The notes: generated by a model not told the origin, from the letters alone. A stretch of 64,000 nucleotides of DNA from Chondrus crispus (GCF_000350225.1 NW_005179007.1:150835-214834); one strand, 5' to 3'; counted from the first letter of the stretch, positions 1-10,715 are shown. Translations and numbers: made by a program.

Positions 1-2
1 GG

Positions 3-254
3 CAACAAAGTGTTTGTCCGACGACTCAACCAGACGCAAATCGTACCGCACCAGCGACAATCACATTTCCGGTCCCCCCACCACTTTCACCGCCCACGTC
101 CGCACCTGCGAGGGCTTCGAAGTCAATTTTCCTTCCTCCCCCGCCACCACCGCCCGGTTCATCCCCGGATCTAGAGGCGCTATTGCTCTCCTGGTACGAG
201 GCGGGATACCGAGCCGGCCAGTATGTTGAACGCAATAGTAGCGGAAACGAATGA
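3..254 (+). CDS. SMN: SMN-like protein, C-terminal part (5' end outside window)
   Basis: Reading from base 3 gives 83 codons and a TGA at 252-254. The visible part is rich in Pro, Ser and Thr, has a run of seven prolines, and then LEALLLSWYEAGYRAGQYVE. This is the arrangement of the SMN C-terminus: a polyproline stretch followed by the Tyr/Gly YG box (YxxGYxxG) through which SMN oligomerises. SMN with Gemin proteins loads Sm rings onto snRNAs. The Tudor domain would lie upstream of the window and cannot be checked, so the call rests on the YG box and polyproline. Another YG-box protein is the main alternative. Confidence 0.68.
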   Translation, partial: QQSVCPTTQPDANRTAPATITFPVPPPLSPPTSAPARASKSIFLPPPPPPPGSSPDLEALLLSWYEAGYRAGQYVERNSSGNE

Positions 255-1074
255 AACTGGGACGCCCAGTGGCGTCATGTAGACAAATTAAACCCCTATC
301 TCTCGGCGGCCTATGCAATTTGGCTTGCAGTACGTGTGCGGGCGTTTCCATCGATCGCAAATCTCACATCGCGTCATACTTGCATGTGGTCGCAACCATT
401 TGTGTGTCATGCGTTTTCGCTTTTTGCTGTGGGTTGTCTTCTTCTTCGGCACAGCCAGCACGATCGATTCCCAGATCCCACGCAGGGCTTCCAGTGGACG
501 CACACCTGACACTTCAGGATAAGCGAGGTGCGCAACGAGTATTGTTGGCGTCGTATTTACTCTGAACAGGCTGGATAGTCGTGAAAAGAATCTTGGTGGT
601 GCTAATGATAACGACATCGCACAAAACAAGTGCGTTTTGGATCGAGTCCTCCAAACTTCCCCCCTGTTTCACTGATTGATCACAGGGTGATAAACGTCCC
701 AGTGGCCCGAGCCGATGTTGTCGCTATGCGTCTCGACCGAGAGGGAGAGGACAAAACAAGTTCACTCCGCGAAGCTGAAGATCCGCCAAATTTCATTTCA
801 ACAACGAGTACATTTTGATCACTTTCCACGTGTCCACGTTGTTTTTCGAGGCAAAATGAGGAGCTGAGCTCTGTGATCCGGTGGAAGGAATTGGGAATGT
901 GGACTTGCCTACAACGTCGACATGGACTGCTCAAGGTACCAAGGGTACAGTGCACGCATATCTGAACTAGGCTGGGAAGTAGCTTTACTTGTATGCAAAT
1001 GCAGAAGCGTACAAACCGAATGCCTCCCTTTCCAATCATAAAGCGGCCAAGATTTTCGAATTAGTGAATCTCTT
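255..1074. other. Intergenic, nothing recognised
   Basis: Short overlapping ORFs occur on both strands but none shows a recognisable domain or a convincing composition. It separates the SMN-like 3' end from the start of the zinc-finger gene. Confidence 0.5.
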
Positions 1075-2700
1075 ATGGTCAAGCGACGCACACGAAGCAG
1101 TTCGCGGGCAGACGCCACGCTACTTGCCTGTCGGTTTCAAGGCTGTGTAGTTTCTTTTGCTACCGCAGCTGAGCAGAAGAAGCACGAGACGATACACCAG
1201 GCAGATAAACCATTAAAGTGCGATGAAAGTGGTTGCAATGAACGTTTCGCGACGTCCGTCGACAGGCAAGAGCACACGGGAACAGCGCATGCGAGGAGGC
1301 GAAGCAAGAGACGAAGATCGGAGAATCGCGGCGATGCTCTAGCTCTCGATGAAGTCCAACCTCAAAAGAACGAGTATCCGGGGGAAAAGAATGGCAGCGA
1401 CTTTGTTGATAGTAACGTTGTTCAAGAAGCGGATGAGATTGTTGAAAATGCGGTATATCTTGCTTCACAGATGAAAATTGCGAGGGTAGGTCTCACACCA
1501 GCTTTCGTGCGCTTTTCATGCATCCTTCATCAGTGCGATCTTGCGCATCCAGCTTCGTTACTGACGCATCTTCTCTTGGAGTGTTTCTTTTCTAAAGAGC
1601 TACGGGATCGCTGGGTGGGGCGAGGAAGACTTCCAAAATGCTCATCAATGGGCGGTGTGGGTGCAGAATGCCGTCAAGGAATTTAGTGATATATCTTTCC
1701 TTTCTAGTAAGGTGCGTATTCCATATTGTCCGAGGGATGATTACATGTGGTTTGTTTCTGACAATCTCTTTCGCGATGGGTGATACCGACAAAGCTAAAG
1801 CAAAAGCATCTACATGTCGAGCCGCTTCTAAATGCAGAACGAACATTTTTTGACTCAGTCCTTGGGTATGAGGGTCTGTCTTCGGATGTTCTCGGATACA
1901 TTATATCACCCGTGTCTTCTGCAGAGAATGAAGACACTGATGAAGATCAAGAAAAAGAAACTTTTGAAAGCTTGGTCGCTGCAATCGCTGATGCAATGGA
2001 TAGGAAAAGGAATCTGTCATCACTGGATGGACTTCTCCGCGACATCACGGCCATGATACCTCCCGGAACTCGACCATCCTGCAATCTTGATCCGATAGTG
2101 CTCGAAGGAGAGCGCCGCCATGAGGTGATTGCGAAAGCCCATGTGCTATGGAAGCGACATAACCAACTGGCCAGTTCGAATATGGAGCAACACTTACACA
2201 ACATTTGCGACAAACTTGACGAAGAAATGTTTGAAATCCTAGCAAACGAAGCGCGACTGGCATGCGACTTCGCAAATAAACGAGGAGGCGCTGAGTCGAG
2301 CAAAGAGACATTGCAACATTTGTTCGCTTTCATTCGCCAAGAATTTGAAAAGAACAAGGAGAGCGTGCTGCGGCGGTTGGAAGCTGATATTTTGATAGAT
2401 TTATGTGCGCATGACTGTTTACTTTTTGATTCCTATCTGTCGTATCTGCTGGAAATGCACAAGGAGCTGTCAAGCAGGTCTTCAGATGAGACTTTGGATC
2501 TGGTCAAGCGTGGGGTCGTATCGTTGAGACAGGCTGCGACGGAGAGGGTTCGAAATGGGAGTGCTCAGGAACTGGACCTTGAGGAGATACGTGCACGGAT
2601 TCGAGGGTTGACAAAACAAAGAGGGTATGTTTGCAATTTCAACAGGCGATGCAATCGGCGATGCGTGGCACTGGACCGGCTAGTGAGCGGACCTAGCTAA
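1075..2700 (+). CDS. C2H2 zinc-finger protein with introns
   Basis: The ATG at 1075 opens a protein with two C2H2 fingers: C19-x4-C24-x12-H37-x3-H41 and C49-x4-C54-x12-H67-x4-H72. A basic RRRSKRRRSE stretch follows and could be a nuclear signal. A good intron is 1486-1597 (GTAGGT...TTTCTTTTCTAAAG); removing it in phase 0 joins AR to SYGIAGWGEEDF and avoids the frame-1 stop at 1684-1686. A second switch back to frame 1 is needed between 1711 (GTGCGT donor) and about 1794, where several AG acceptors fit. From there an acidic, helical, Glu/Asp-rich region runs to TAG at 2698-2700. A GTATGT at 2625 hints at a further 3' exon (open frame about 2817-2943), but the phases do not match. A DNA-binding nuclear factor is likely; its targets are unknown. 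Confidence 0.6.
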
Positions 2701-3219
2701 TGCGACTTGTGTGCCTCGGTTTTATGCTTCTGGTTAACCACACTTCAGAACGATTGGTTATATGTCGAAGCGCATTGTCGAAGTGTACATGTCAAGACAG
2801 GGAATGCAGAGCTTAGATTCACCTGCGGGAGCACCCTGAAATCACTCCTGTCCCATCGAATCTGCACACGAGCGCAACACTCGACAGGTGGCTGCACAAG
2901 CAGCGTTCGGTTCGGCATCGCGCCAGGTACATAGCTATCAACTAGGTTGGGGCAAATAAACGCTGCATGTGAACTTCAGCTGCAACTCAGCGGCACGGAT
3001 GCATTTTCTTGACCAAGTGATTCTCCGGCACTGAACTTAGTCTTTGCTATCAATAGCACATGAGCACACTCAGAAATCTGCGACCAATGGACAAGAGATC
3101 AAAATTTGTTGGCGCGCAAATTGACCGAAAAAGACCTTTTATTGGGGAAAGGGGAATTCCTCGCGTCAATCACAGGCATACACAGCAAGACCGGCTCGAG
3201 CACACCACACATACACATC
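2701..3219. other. Intergenic or unresolved 3' exon
   Basis: An open frame at about 2817-2943, ending in a basic stretch rich in Arg and His, may be a last exon of the upstream zinc-finger gene, but I could not find a phase-compatible splice pair. The rest carries nothing recognisable. Confidence 0.35.
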
Positions 3220-4119
3220 ATGCTCTGTTTCGCTGCTCAGTCTTCAAACTTTGCCGCTCGCGCACTCCGACGGTCCTTGCATCGCACAAGCGTGTGCACG
3301 CAGTATACTCGCAGGCGACTAGCCCCAGAACGAAGGCTGCAAACGTCAGCGGTTGGTACCAACATGATACTCGATCGGAAATCCGCTGCTGCAGTGGTAA
3401 TCGGCGACGAGATACTGACCGGCAAGACGCAAGACGCAAACACTCAAACGCTGGCGAAATTCCTAGTAGAGCACGGCGTAGTGCTGACGAAAACGGAAAC
3501 GATACTAGATGACATCGACACGATCTCGGCGACAGTGCGGCGGCTCTCCAAAGAACACGACCTGGTGTTCACATCTGGTGGGATTGGCCCGACATTGGAC
3601 GACCTGACGTACGCCGGGGTGGCCAAGGCGTTCGGATTGCCGCTGGAGGAGCACAAGGAGACGCTGAGAATGATGCGGGAGATTCAGCCGCACATGGAGA
3701 TCAACGCGGCGCGGTTGCGCATGGCCATCTTGCCCGCACCGTGCGAGACGTTCTGGACCGGCGAACTTTGGGTGCCGCTTGCGTGCGTGAACCGCAACGT
3801 GTATGTTCTGCCGGGGATTCCCAGTCTCTTCTCAAAGATGCTGGGGTCCGTGCCCAAGGAGCGGCTCGGGGAGGTGCGTGCGCGAGCGCGAGCCGTGGTG
3901 CTATGCGAGCTTTCCGAGGGTGACCTCGCGGCGACGCTCGACGAGGCGCATGGCAAGAACGCGGACCTGGCGTTCGGCAGCTACCCCGCTACGACAGAAG
4001 ACACGCGCAAGCTGTACCGGACCAAGATCACGGTGGAGGGCGACGACGAGGAGGAGGTGGCCATGGCGGCGCAGGAGGTGTGCGTCGCGGTGCAAGGGAG
4101 ACTTTGGGAGGACCAGTAG
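3220..4119 (+). CDS. CinA/MoCF-domain (molybdopterin-binding-like) protein, probable organelle leader
   Basis: From ATG 3220 the product is 299 aa; an internal Met lies at 3364 at the start of the conserved domain. The first ~48 residues are rich in Arg, Ser and Ala with almost no acids, as in a mitochondrial or plastid presequence, so I prefer 3220. The MoCF fold follows: AAVVIGDEILTGKTQDAN, then LVFTSGGIGPTLDDLT, then the VYVLPGIPSLFSKM segment. These are the signature blocks of CinA N-terminal domains and of the MPTb domain of FAD synthases. The CinA C-terminal amidase and the FAD synthase PAPS-reductase-like domain are both absent. Family relatives act on nucleotides or pterin cofactors; the exact reaction cannot be told. 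No intron. Its stop lies 2 bp from the stop of the convergent COX16-like gene. Confidence 0.82.
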   Translation: MLCFAAQSSNFAARALRRSLHRTSVCTQYTRRRLAPERRLQTSAVGTNMILDRKSAAAVVIGDEILTGKTQDANTQTLAKFLVEHGVVLTKTETILDDIDTISATVRRLSKEHDLVFTSGGIGPTLDDLTYAGVAKAFGLPLEEHKETLRMMREIQPHMEINAARLRMAILPAPCETFWTGELWVPLACVNRNVYVLPGIPSLFSKMLGSVPKERLGEVRARARAVVLCELSEGDLAATLDEAHGKNADLAFGSYPATTEDTRKLYRTKITVEGDDEEEVAMAAQEVCVAVQGRLWEDQ

Positions 4120-4121
4120 AA

Positions 4122-4465
4122 TCACTCCGGGCGCGGGACGGGGACGATGTCGTAGTCGGTGACGGGCGGGATTTCAAGCTCTGCGAGGTTACGACGCGGC
4201 GGAAGGACAACCTTGTTTTCTGTCGACATCAGGGCTTGCTGCTTTGCTACCTCGTCTTTGACCTGAGCAGGGGGTATGGTGGTGTTAGCTTGAGCGCAAA
4301 TGGGAGGGGGAAGGGTTGTAAAGATGGTGTTTTTTTGGTGGTTGCATTTAGGCGACGTACTTCGTAGCGGCCGCGGTTGATATAAGCGAGTCCTTGAAGG
4401 CCTGCGACCATGAAGGTGAGGAAGGGGAGGCCGAAGGTGAGGAAAGGCTTGGCTGGTGGCGGCAT
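4122..4465 (-). CDS. COX16: COX16-like cytochrome c oxidase assembly factor, two exons
   Basis: Exon 1 is 4361-4465 (35 codons), the intron 4263-4360 (98 nt, GTACGT...CTGCTCAG), exon 2 4122-4262, giving 81 aa. Exon 1 has a single hydrophobic segment, FGLPFLTFMVAGLQGLAYI, followed by NRGRYE. Exon 2 ends with a basic/acidic tail closing PVTDYDIVPVPRPE. A short N-terminus, one membrane segment with a GLPF start, an RY motif directly after it, and a tail with an RP motif is the COX16 layout. COX16 sits in the inner mitochondrial membrane and helps metallochaperones build the CuA site of COX2. Without splicing, only a 72-codon ORF is seen. Divergent from GOSR1 across 408 bp. Fairly sure of the gene model, less of the family name. 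Confidence 0.65.
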
Positions 4466-4873
4466 GTCGGGGGGAGAGAGAGGCAGTTTGTGTTGGATGT
4501 CGGTAGATGTGAATGGTGAATTGGGGCGAGAGAAAGGCGTGGGGAAATGTAAAACTTGGATAAGTCGTTTTCTTTGAAAATTCCTCGGATCCGAGGAATT
4601 GTCTTACAGTACGGGCGTCCGTAAGTGGCGAGTTGGGACATCACACTGCTGGACCTCATCTGAGCTTTATTTGCGGCACTGTCAGCCACCTGTGTGGAAA
4701 TCAATGCCACAACCGACCAATTCCCGGCTCCACCGCCATCTACACCACCTCCTCAACGATTCCTCCGCCACTCAACCGCACTTCCAAAGTTATCTCCTCC
4801 CACCCTTCAACACCCACCCCTCTCCGCCTTCTCCACGTGCCTCTCCCTTGGAGCTCTAACGCACCGCGCAGCG
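4466..4873. promoter_or_regulatory. Divergent promoter region of COX16-like and GOSR1 genes
   Basis: This 408-bp stretch separates two divergently transcribed start codons and must hold both 5' ends. It contains a perfect 22-bp palindrome (4579-4600). The part next to GOSR1 is pyrimidine-rich on the plus strand. No TATA box was recognised. Confidence 0.45.
4579..4600. repeat. Perfect 22-bp palindrome
   Basis: The sequence reads the same on both strands about the central GGATCC, with no loop. It sits between the divergent COX16-like and GOSR1 genes, so it could be a dimeric-factor site or belong to the class of unrelated palindromes found across the window. Confidence 0.8.
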
Positions 4874-5740
4874 ATGACGCAGTCATGGGACTCCATGCGC
4901 AAGGAGGCCCGCATCTTAGAAGTCAACCTTGAAGCCAAGCTCGTCGACTACTCCAAGCTCGCCGCCTCGCTCCAATCCACCACGCGCTCCTCCTTCGACT
5001 CCTCGCGCGGGACCCCGGAAGGTAAGCCCCCACATCATTCCAACCGCCCTCTTTCCTCCTGCGCACCCTCCTCCTTCGCGCCCACGTGCTGACCGACGAA
5101 CGTGCCTCCTCTCCATGCCATGTCTAACCCGGGAGACGAAGCGCTTCAACGGCGGAGCGGCCATCGCGAGACGCGCGCCGCGGCGGAGGCGATGACAACA
5201 GACATGCAGTCGCTCCTGGCGCGCCTGCGCGTCTTGGTAGACGCCATGGGCGTCGCCGTGACTGAATCGGGCCCCACGCCCGCGCCCGCACTGCAGCGCA
5301 CCATGCATAGACACGCTGAGATCTTGCGCGACTACAACCAGGAGTTCCGCAAGACGATGGACGCTTTGGTCGCGTCGAGGGACCACGCGGATCTCATGGC
5401 CGGCGCGGCGGCCGCCGCCGCAGAGGGCGGCCGCGTCAGGGTCGTGGGCGACAGCCCCGGGCTGGACGGCTTGTATAAAGAGCGCGCCTCGATTGCTGGC
5501 GCGACGACTGGCGCGGATTCCGCGATCGCTACGGGACTGAGCTTGAAAGAAGACTTGGAGAGACAACGGGCTATGTTTGCGAGTATGGTCGAGAGGATGG
5601 AGACCATGTCTGAGGGGTTGCCGGCGGTTAATCGGTTGATTGGTCAGATTAGAAGGAAGAAGAAGAGGGATGTGCTTATTATGGCCGCTGTGGTTGGGAC
5701 TATGCTGTTCATTACGTTTTCGTGGAAGGTTATGCATTGA
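4874..5740 (+). CDS. GOSR1: Golgi Qb-SNARE GOSR1/GS28 (Gos1)
   Basis: Exon 1 is 4874-5021 and exon 2 5136-5740. The 114-nt intron runs GTAAGC...GGGAG and contains a TCTAAC branch-like motif. The product is 250 aa, the length of human GS28. The N-terminus, WDSMRKEARILEVNLEAKL, matches the conserved start of the GS28 Habc region. The SNARE helix ends LPAVNRLIGQIRRKKKRD and is followed by a C-terminal membrane anchor of about 18 residues (VLIMAAVVGTMLFITFSW) and four last residues. An alanine/glycine-rich linker lies near residue 150. GS28 pairs with syntaxin-5-type SNAREs in ER-Golgi and intra-Golgi fusion. The other tail-anchored Qb-SNAREs (membrin, Vti1) fit less well at the N-terminus. Confidence 0.87.
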
Positions 5741-6590
5741 AGAGGGGAGCAGTGTTGTGGGACGCGTCCAGTTGTTGCAGATGTACAATTGTTGTTTTTA
5801 ACTTATAGACAGGGAAGGAGGGTTGGTGCGGGGGTTGGAGAAGAATTCACTACGCCGGCGGTGGTGGTGCGGAAGGGATACACGGGGTGGAGTGCACACG
5901 AAACGGCTATGCTTTTGATTTGGCTCTTCCGTAAATGTACATGCCACGGTGGTTCAGCACCTCAAACTCCGGGCGAAAGGCGAGGTGCTCCGCCTCCCTG
6001 CGCAGCACGATAGAAACGCAGGGAAAAGAATCGTGCTTAGGTGAGAATGCTGGTGGGGCCTTAACCACACACAGCGCATTCGACGATCAACCGTGCAGAC
6101 GTACCATAAGGAAGCGCGCTCCATGCCTAGAGGAACGAGCGGGCCTGCCAGACATGCGGCACCTGCAAGCGCCAGAACCAGAGCAGCGGCGGACGAAAGC
6201 ACTTGGGACCGTGGAGAGGCCGTGGATCGGGCAAGAAGAGCGATGGAAAGAGCAGACAGAAGGAGAAGAGAGGAGCCCAGGAGGTGCGCGGAGCGGGAGA
6301 GAGGAGGCATGAAGAGGGGAGCGGGAGGGCACAAAATCACTTTCGGGAGAAGGGGTGCCCGAGAGGGTACTCGACGATTACATATGTACCGTGGCTACAA
6401 CCAAACAGACCCATGGTGCCGTCCACGTGTACATGCGGTACAAAACCGATGTCGTGTTTCACCTGTGCCACGTGTTAAACGTGGAGGGACCTGGCAGAAT
6501 TAAAGCATGTGCAAGAGAGAGTTGGAGATGGAACACGACAATTCTGTGAGTGTGACGCGTACCGCATTAATAGAAACTAGTTCGTGTCTA

Positions 6591-6835
6591 TTGGACCGTT
6601 TGTCCTCCCTCATATTTGGAAAATAGTTGTTTTATTTTTTCTAGACAACCTAACCCTACCGCGATTTCACTTCTGTTTTTTGAAACCAGAAGGCCATCAC
6701 CATAGGTAAACTATTTGCTTGTCGATTCTAGCGAAACCCAACTCGTTGATGTATATGAAGGTGTTCAAAAGAAAAGTCGGCTTACAGATTGCATTTTTCT
6801 TTGAAGTAATTTTATACCAGTAGCATAGAAACATT
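6591..6835 (+). repeat. Dispersed repeat, copy 1 (uninterrupted)
   Basis: This segment is clearly related to 19520-20240. Shared blocks include the run around CCAGAAGGCCATCACCA, GCTTGTCGATTCTAG, AACTCGTTGATG, AAGGTGTTCAAAAGAAAA and CCAGTAGCATAGA, in the same order. It shows the empty state of a site that carries a 484-bp insertion in copy 2. The repeat type is unknown; copy 2 leads directly towards a HARBI1-type transposase, so it may be an element end. Confidence 0.7.
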
Positions 6836-7836
6836 GCGCTGCGGGCTTTCTATTCGGTTCTAACGTCAGAAACAATTTAGAACGAGTCAGCGTACCAAAG
6901 AAAAATAGAAACTGTGGCCGTCAAAGTTGAAAAGAAATAAAATTCGCATATTTTTTTATCTTGTGATTACTCTTAGTCGTATAGACACTAGAGTTATGAA
7001 AAGGGCTGTGACGAGGGAGCGTCCCAATCTTGTAATCTTGTCTCGGACGGGGCGCTTATTTAAAAAACACGGGGACGGTCACCTTTCATTTATAAGAGAG
7101 GGCGGCGGATCAGTGCAGGGGCCAATACAGGAGCCTGGAAGGATATCTCTGGATGATTGTCTATTAGGGACCTGCTATCGGAGTACGGGTTGACTTCCAA
7201 AAAGTAAGTCAACCCCTCCTGATGCAGTACAAGTTGAAGTAGAACTGACAGTGTTTACGCACAACATAAAAGCATCTGTAGGAGATTGCCCACAAGGCCT
7301 GCATGGACAACAACAAAGGGTAACTCGCTTTCAAGAGTTTGTCCGACGAGAAGAAGAAGTGCTCTTATTCTTTAAAGGAGATGTGGGTGGCCGTCGTGGC
7401 AAATACAAGTGCGGTTACAGTAGAGCAAAGAAAGCTGTGACGCTTCTCACTGGCCAAGTTGCAGTGAAAGCAACGGGAAACTTATGGTCGGCTTGGTGAG
7501 CATGATCGGAAGCAAGCCACATGTCATGTTGGATAGAAACAATGCATAACGACATGGCATTATATATAAAAAAAACTTGGTGGAAGAGAAAGGCCGCTGT
7601 ATCACACCCTACCAAAGATGGTTTTGTAATTGACGAGGCGATGTATTCGTCGCATCAAACGGGGATATAGTGTGCTGTAGACTCGCACGAGGCGGAGGCT
7701 GGGAGAAGAATACGTTTGTCGTCGGTAGCAGCAACATGCCCTATACTGTAGCAAGTTTCGAAACGACAGCGCACGGGCTCGACTCACGAGAGTCAACGGA
7801 CCGGATCATCAGCATAGCTAGCATAGCTGAGAGAAG

Positions 7837-7869
7837 ACCTTGTTTCGAAAGGGGCTTTCGAAGCAAGGT
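7837..7869. repeat. Hairpin, 15-bp arms, 3-nt loop
   Basis: Arms 7837-7851 and 7855-7869 pair with one mismatch around a GGG loop. It lies in gene-free DNA. Confidence 0.7.
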
Positions 7870-9387
7870 TCCAAATGAAGAGGATCCACAGGATTTCGTG
7901 CAAAGCACCACGGGTGGTCAATCTGCCCGCACATTCTGATTGTACTGTACAGACAACCAGAATTGGGCTGCATGTCGGATGGGTATCAGCGGTGGGACAT
8001 GGCCCGTCATCCTTATCCTCTCACTCCAGCGCAGCACTCCAGGGCGACTAGGACGGCAGTGTACTGTACACCGCAGCCCGCACGGACATCAGTCGGGTGG
8101 CTTCGTCACGAGCTTTTGAGATGCCTCGAGGTTGCGGAGGCACTAAGCTATGCGCCGTACACTGCGTACTGTACAATGCACGCAGTGCGCAGGTGCTGTG
8201 GAGTGGTGCCAAGGGTAGGAGCTGTGCCGCAACACTGCCCTGATTAGTGTCACTGCAGCGGTGTAGAGTGACGTTAAAGGCTCAACTGCACGCTAGTGGT
8301 TTTTCATGCACGTATACGGCTGTACGATATTGTGCTGTGCAGCAGTGCTAGCTGTTGTTACGGAAGCCAAGTTTTTTTTGTTTTTTTGTCCAAATTTTTA
8401 TGTCTTTTTTAGCGTGGAAGACGCACCATGCCCAAAATGATGTCACCCGTTGGACAGGGTGATCACGAATGGTGCCTGCCACCCCATGGAGGCCGAAGTT
8501 GTGCTCGCTCTCGAGACTCCGGAGCCCACTGTCGCCGCCAACCGATCCGCTCGCTGCGTTCCACCGGCAATTAAATTCACTCACCCGAATTAGAGCAAAG
8601 TAAAGTTTATATGCCTGCAGAGGGGACTTTTCTTACGCGTCTGGTGGCTCTGAAACGCGTTGGCAGTGCAGAGAGCAGCAACGTTTGCGTTGGCACTGGC
8701 GATGATGTTTGCCCACTTGTGCACACCTCACAAAGGACTACCCTTCGAAGGGTAGCTGGCTTGAATTGCCTCGACCAGTGGCCAGTCTCTAGCAGAAGGC
8801 ACACATATCTAACCGGTTTCTGCCTTGGTCATCAAAATGTACTACCAAGTGTGATTCACCAGAGTGATCGTGTAGAGCGGCTTTGACGACAGAATCTGCG
8901 AGTGCGCCTGAATGACCAAAGCGTGGAGCGTCGTGCCGCGCCACGGAGGACTTGTCCACGGGGTGCATAACGCACCGTCTCGCGTTCCATCACTGTAAGA
9001 AGCCGGTATTCAGCGACCCATTGTACAGTAAAACAGGATACCTCGTGAATCAAGGCGATGGGCGGGCCGCTGCGCCTTCCTTTCCCATGGCGTTAAGGGA
9101 AATCAGGGCGAATGGCCCGTGTGAGCAGTGTGAGGAGGCGCGTTTCATTTTCCGGCGTTTGCCAACTACGTCGAGTCACTGTACAGGCACTTCTATCAGA
9201 CGCTGCGTTGGATGGCACGGAATCTGCCTCAAACCGTGGACTCCGCTGTCAGGGTTGCACGCTGCCAGTTTCTAATTTGGAAAATGCCACTCTTGCACCT
9301 GTTTTTCACAGCCTATCATAATTCCCATATCCCGGCGTTTCCTGGCACCCGTCCTGCCTATGTGACGTTTCGAGAGGACCCTCTGCT

Positions 9388-9443
9388 AAACTTGGCATGA
9401 ATGTATTGGTTTATTTTTCAACCAATACATTCATGCCAAGTTT
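9388..9443. repeat. Perfect hairpin, 24-bp arms, 8-nt loop
   Basis: Arms 9388-9411 and 9420-9443 are exact reverse complements, flanking the loop TATTTTTC. It is about 300 bp downstream of the stop codon of the minus-strand zinc-finger gene. A chance origin is very unlikely for arms of this length. Confidence 0.9.
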
Positions 9444-9741
9444 CAGGGTGCTCGGGTGCTGGCACGGCGAACTCTTCGTTAGGAACGGCCCTGAGTCGCT
9501 GGGGCTGCATCGCTCTGCGACGGCGGCAATGACTCACTGCGGTGCTGCCCACGCGCAAGACAATGTGCTACCGTCATCTGTGCAGCGTCTTCCGTCGTTT
9601 CTCGATTCCGTGCACACAGTAACAAGCCTGCATGGATTTTTACAACAGGCTAGAAAACTAAAACATCGACCACAAAAAAAGAAAAAGTGAACCATCTGAT
9701 ACCCGTCATCTACCGGAAGGGAAGGCCAAGCAAAAACCTCT

Positions 9742-10482
9742 CTAAAACTGCACTTTAGCCCTCCTCCCGCGTGACTTGTTCTCGGCTGGTTTCCATATCC
9801 CCATCTCGACAGCCTTCCCCTGCTCAATCTCATGCCTACCTAGCAAATGGCGCACCAACGTCCCGCTCTCTGTCTTCGCCCCACACACTGGACAGCTCAT
9901 CCTTTCCTGCCCGGCGTGTTTAGAGCGGCAATGGTTGTGCAAGTGCTCCTTCCTCGCAAAATCCACCCTACAATACTCGCATTTGTGCAGCCTCTCCTTG
10001 AGATGCACATGCTTCTTGTGTCTTTCCATGTGATGCTTCTGACAAAAGCCGCGAAAGCACACGTCGCAAGAGAAGGGCCTCGTCTCCAGGTGCACGGCCA
10101 ACTCATGCTTCTCCATATCATACTTGCGTGTGAACGAGCGTTCACAGCCCCTGACCGTGCACTGAAACCTCCGCGGGGACCGCCGCGGCTTCGATATCGC
10201 ACCTGCTGACACGCGGAGAGGCGCAGCACACGGAGGCAACGCGGGCGAGCCCGGCGCGGTCAGTGGCGACGCGTGCAACGAAGGGAGCGCATTCGGAGTT
10301 GACGGCAGCTCGAAAGGGGAGACGTGCAACGAGAGAAGAGCGTCGCATGTGGGACTTGTCGGCGGCAGGTCTTCGGGCCTTGGCGCAGCATCGAAGGCCG
10401 GCGGAGGCAGGACGAACGGGAGCAGCGGCACGTTGGGGATGAACAGGGACGGATCCGCGTGCGCTGCTTCGAAGGCTTCCAT
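9742..10482 (-). CDS. Four-finger C2H2 zinc-finger protein
   Basis: An intronless 246-aa ORF from ATG 10482. Residues 1-103 are rich in Pro, Ala and Ser, as in an activation or low-complexity region. Fingers follow at C108-H131 (x4 spacing, TFIIIA-like), C139-H160, C168-H189 and a weaker one at C197-H217, with linkers such as LETRP and LKERL near the TGEKP type. The C-terminus is basic (SRGRRAKVQF). Tandem TFIIIA-type fingers bind DNA or 5S RNA; full TFIIIA has nine fingers, so I call only a sequence-specific nuclear factor. The assembly gap begins 134 bp upstream, so its promoter may be incomplete. Its fingers do not obviously resemble those at 1075. Confidence 0.8.
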   Translation of the reverse strand: MEAFEAAHADPSLFIPNVPLLPFVLPPPAFDAAPRPEDLPPTSPTCDALLSLHVSPFELPSTPNALPSLHASPLTAPGSPALPPCAAPLRVSAGAISKPRRSPRRFQCTVRGCERSFTRKYDMEKHELAVHLETRPFSCDVCFRGFCQKHHMERHKKHVHLKERLHKCEYCRVDFARKEHLHNHCRSKHAGQERMSCPVCGAKTESGTLVRHLLGRHEIEQGKAVEMGIWKPAENKSRGRRAKVQF

Positions 10483-10615
10483 TGCTTTGGGCGAGGCGGG
10501 AGGCTGGGGTGTTTGTGAGGTGGTAGAGGGGTGCGGAGTGAGGGGAAGGGGGGGGGCGGGACATGGGGAGGTGGTAAGGCTGGAAACGGTGGTTTAAATG
10601 GGCGGGTGGAAGGGG

Positions 10616-10715
10616 NNNNNNNNNNNNNNNNNNNNNNNNNNNNNNNNNNNNNNNNNNNNNNNNNNNNNNNNNNNNNNNNNNNNNNNNNNNNNNNNNNNNN
10701 NNNNNNNNNNNNNNN
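10616..10715. other. Assembly gap (100 N)
   Basis: Exactly 100 N bases, the usual placeholder for a gap of unknown size. The sequences on its two sides need not be adjacent in the genome. Confidence 0.98.

Larger units (their letters stand above)
5741..9741. other. 4-kb gene-poor stretch with repeats and hairpins
   Basis: No ORF here could be supported. It holds one copy of a dispersed repeat (6591-6835), hairpins at 7837-7869 and 9388-9443, and several TGTACTGTAC-type motifs between 7930 and 8180. A Gly/Arg/Glu-rich plus-strand frame at about 6120-6470 overlaps an Ala/Leu-rich minus-strand frame; neither is convincing. No tRNA-like structure was recognised. Confidence 0.45.

Noticed and set aside
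3220-4119. Bacterial cinA gene as recent horizontal transfer or contamination
   Set aside because: The domain is widespread in eukaryotes, the protein has an organelle-type leader, and it is tightly packed against an intron-containing COX16-like gene.
5935-6503. Overlapping ORFs on both strands (Arg/Glu-rich and Ala/Leu-rich)
   Set aside because: They are complementary low-complexity readings of one purine-rich tract; no domain, no splice support.
9388-9443. Rho-independent terminator
   Set aside because: The stem is too long and AT-rich, lacks a following T run in either direction, and the genome is eukaryotic.
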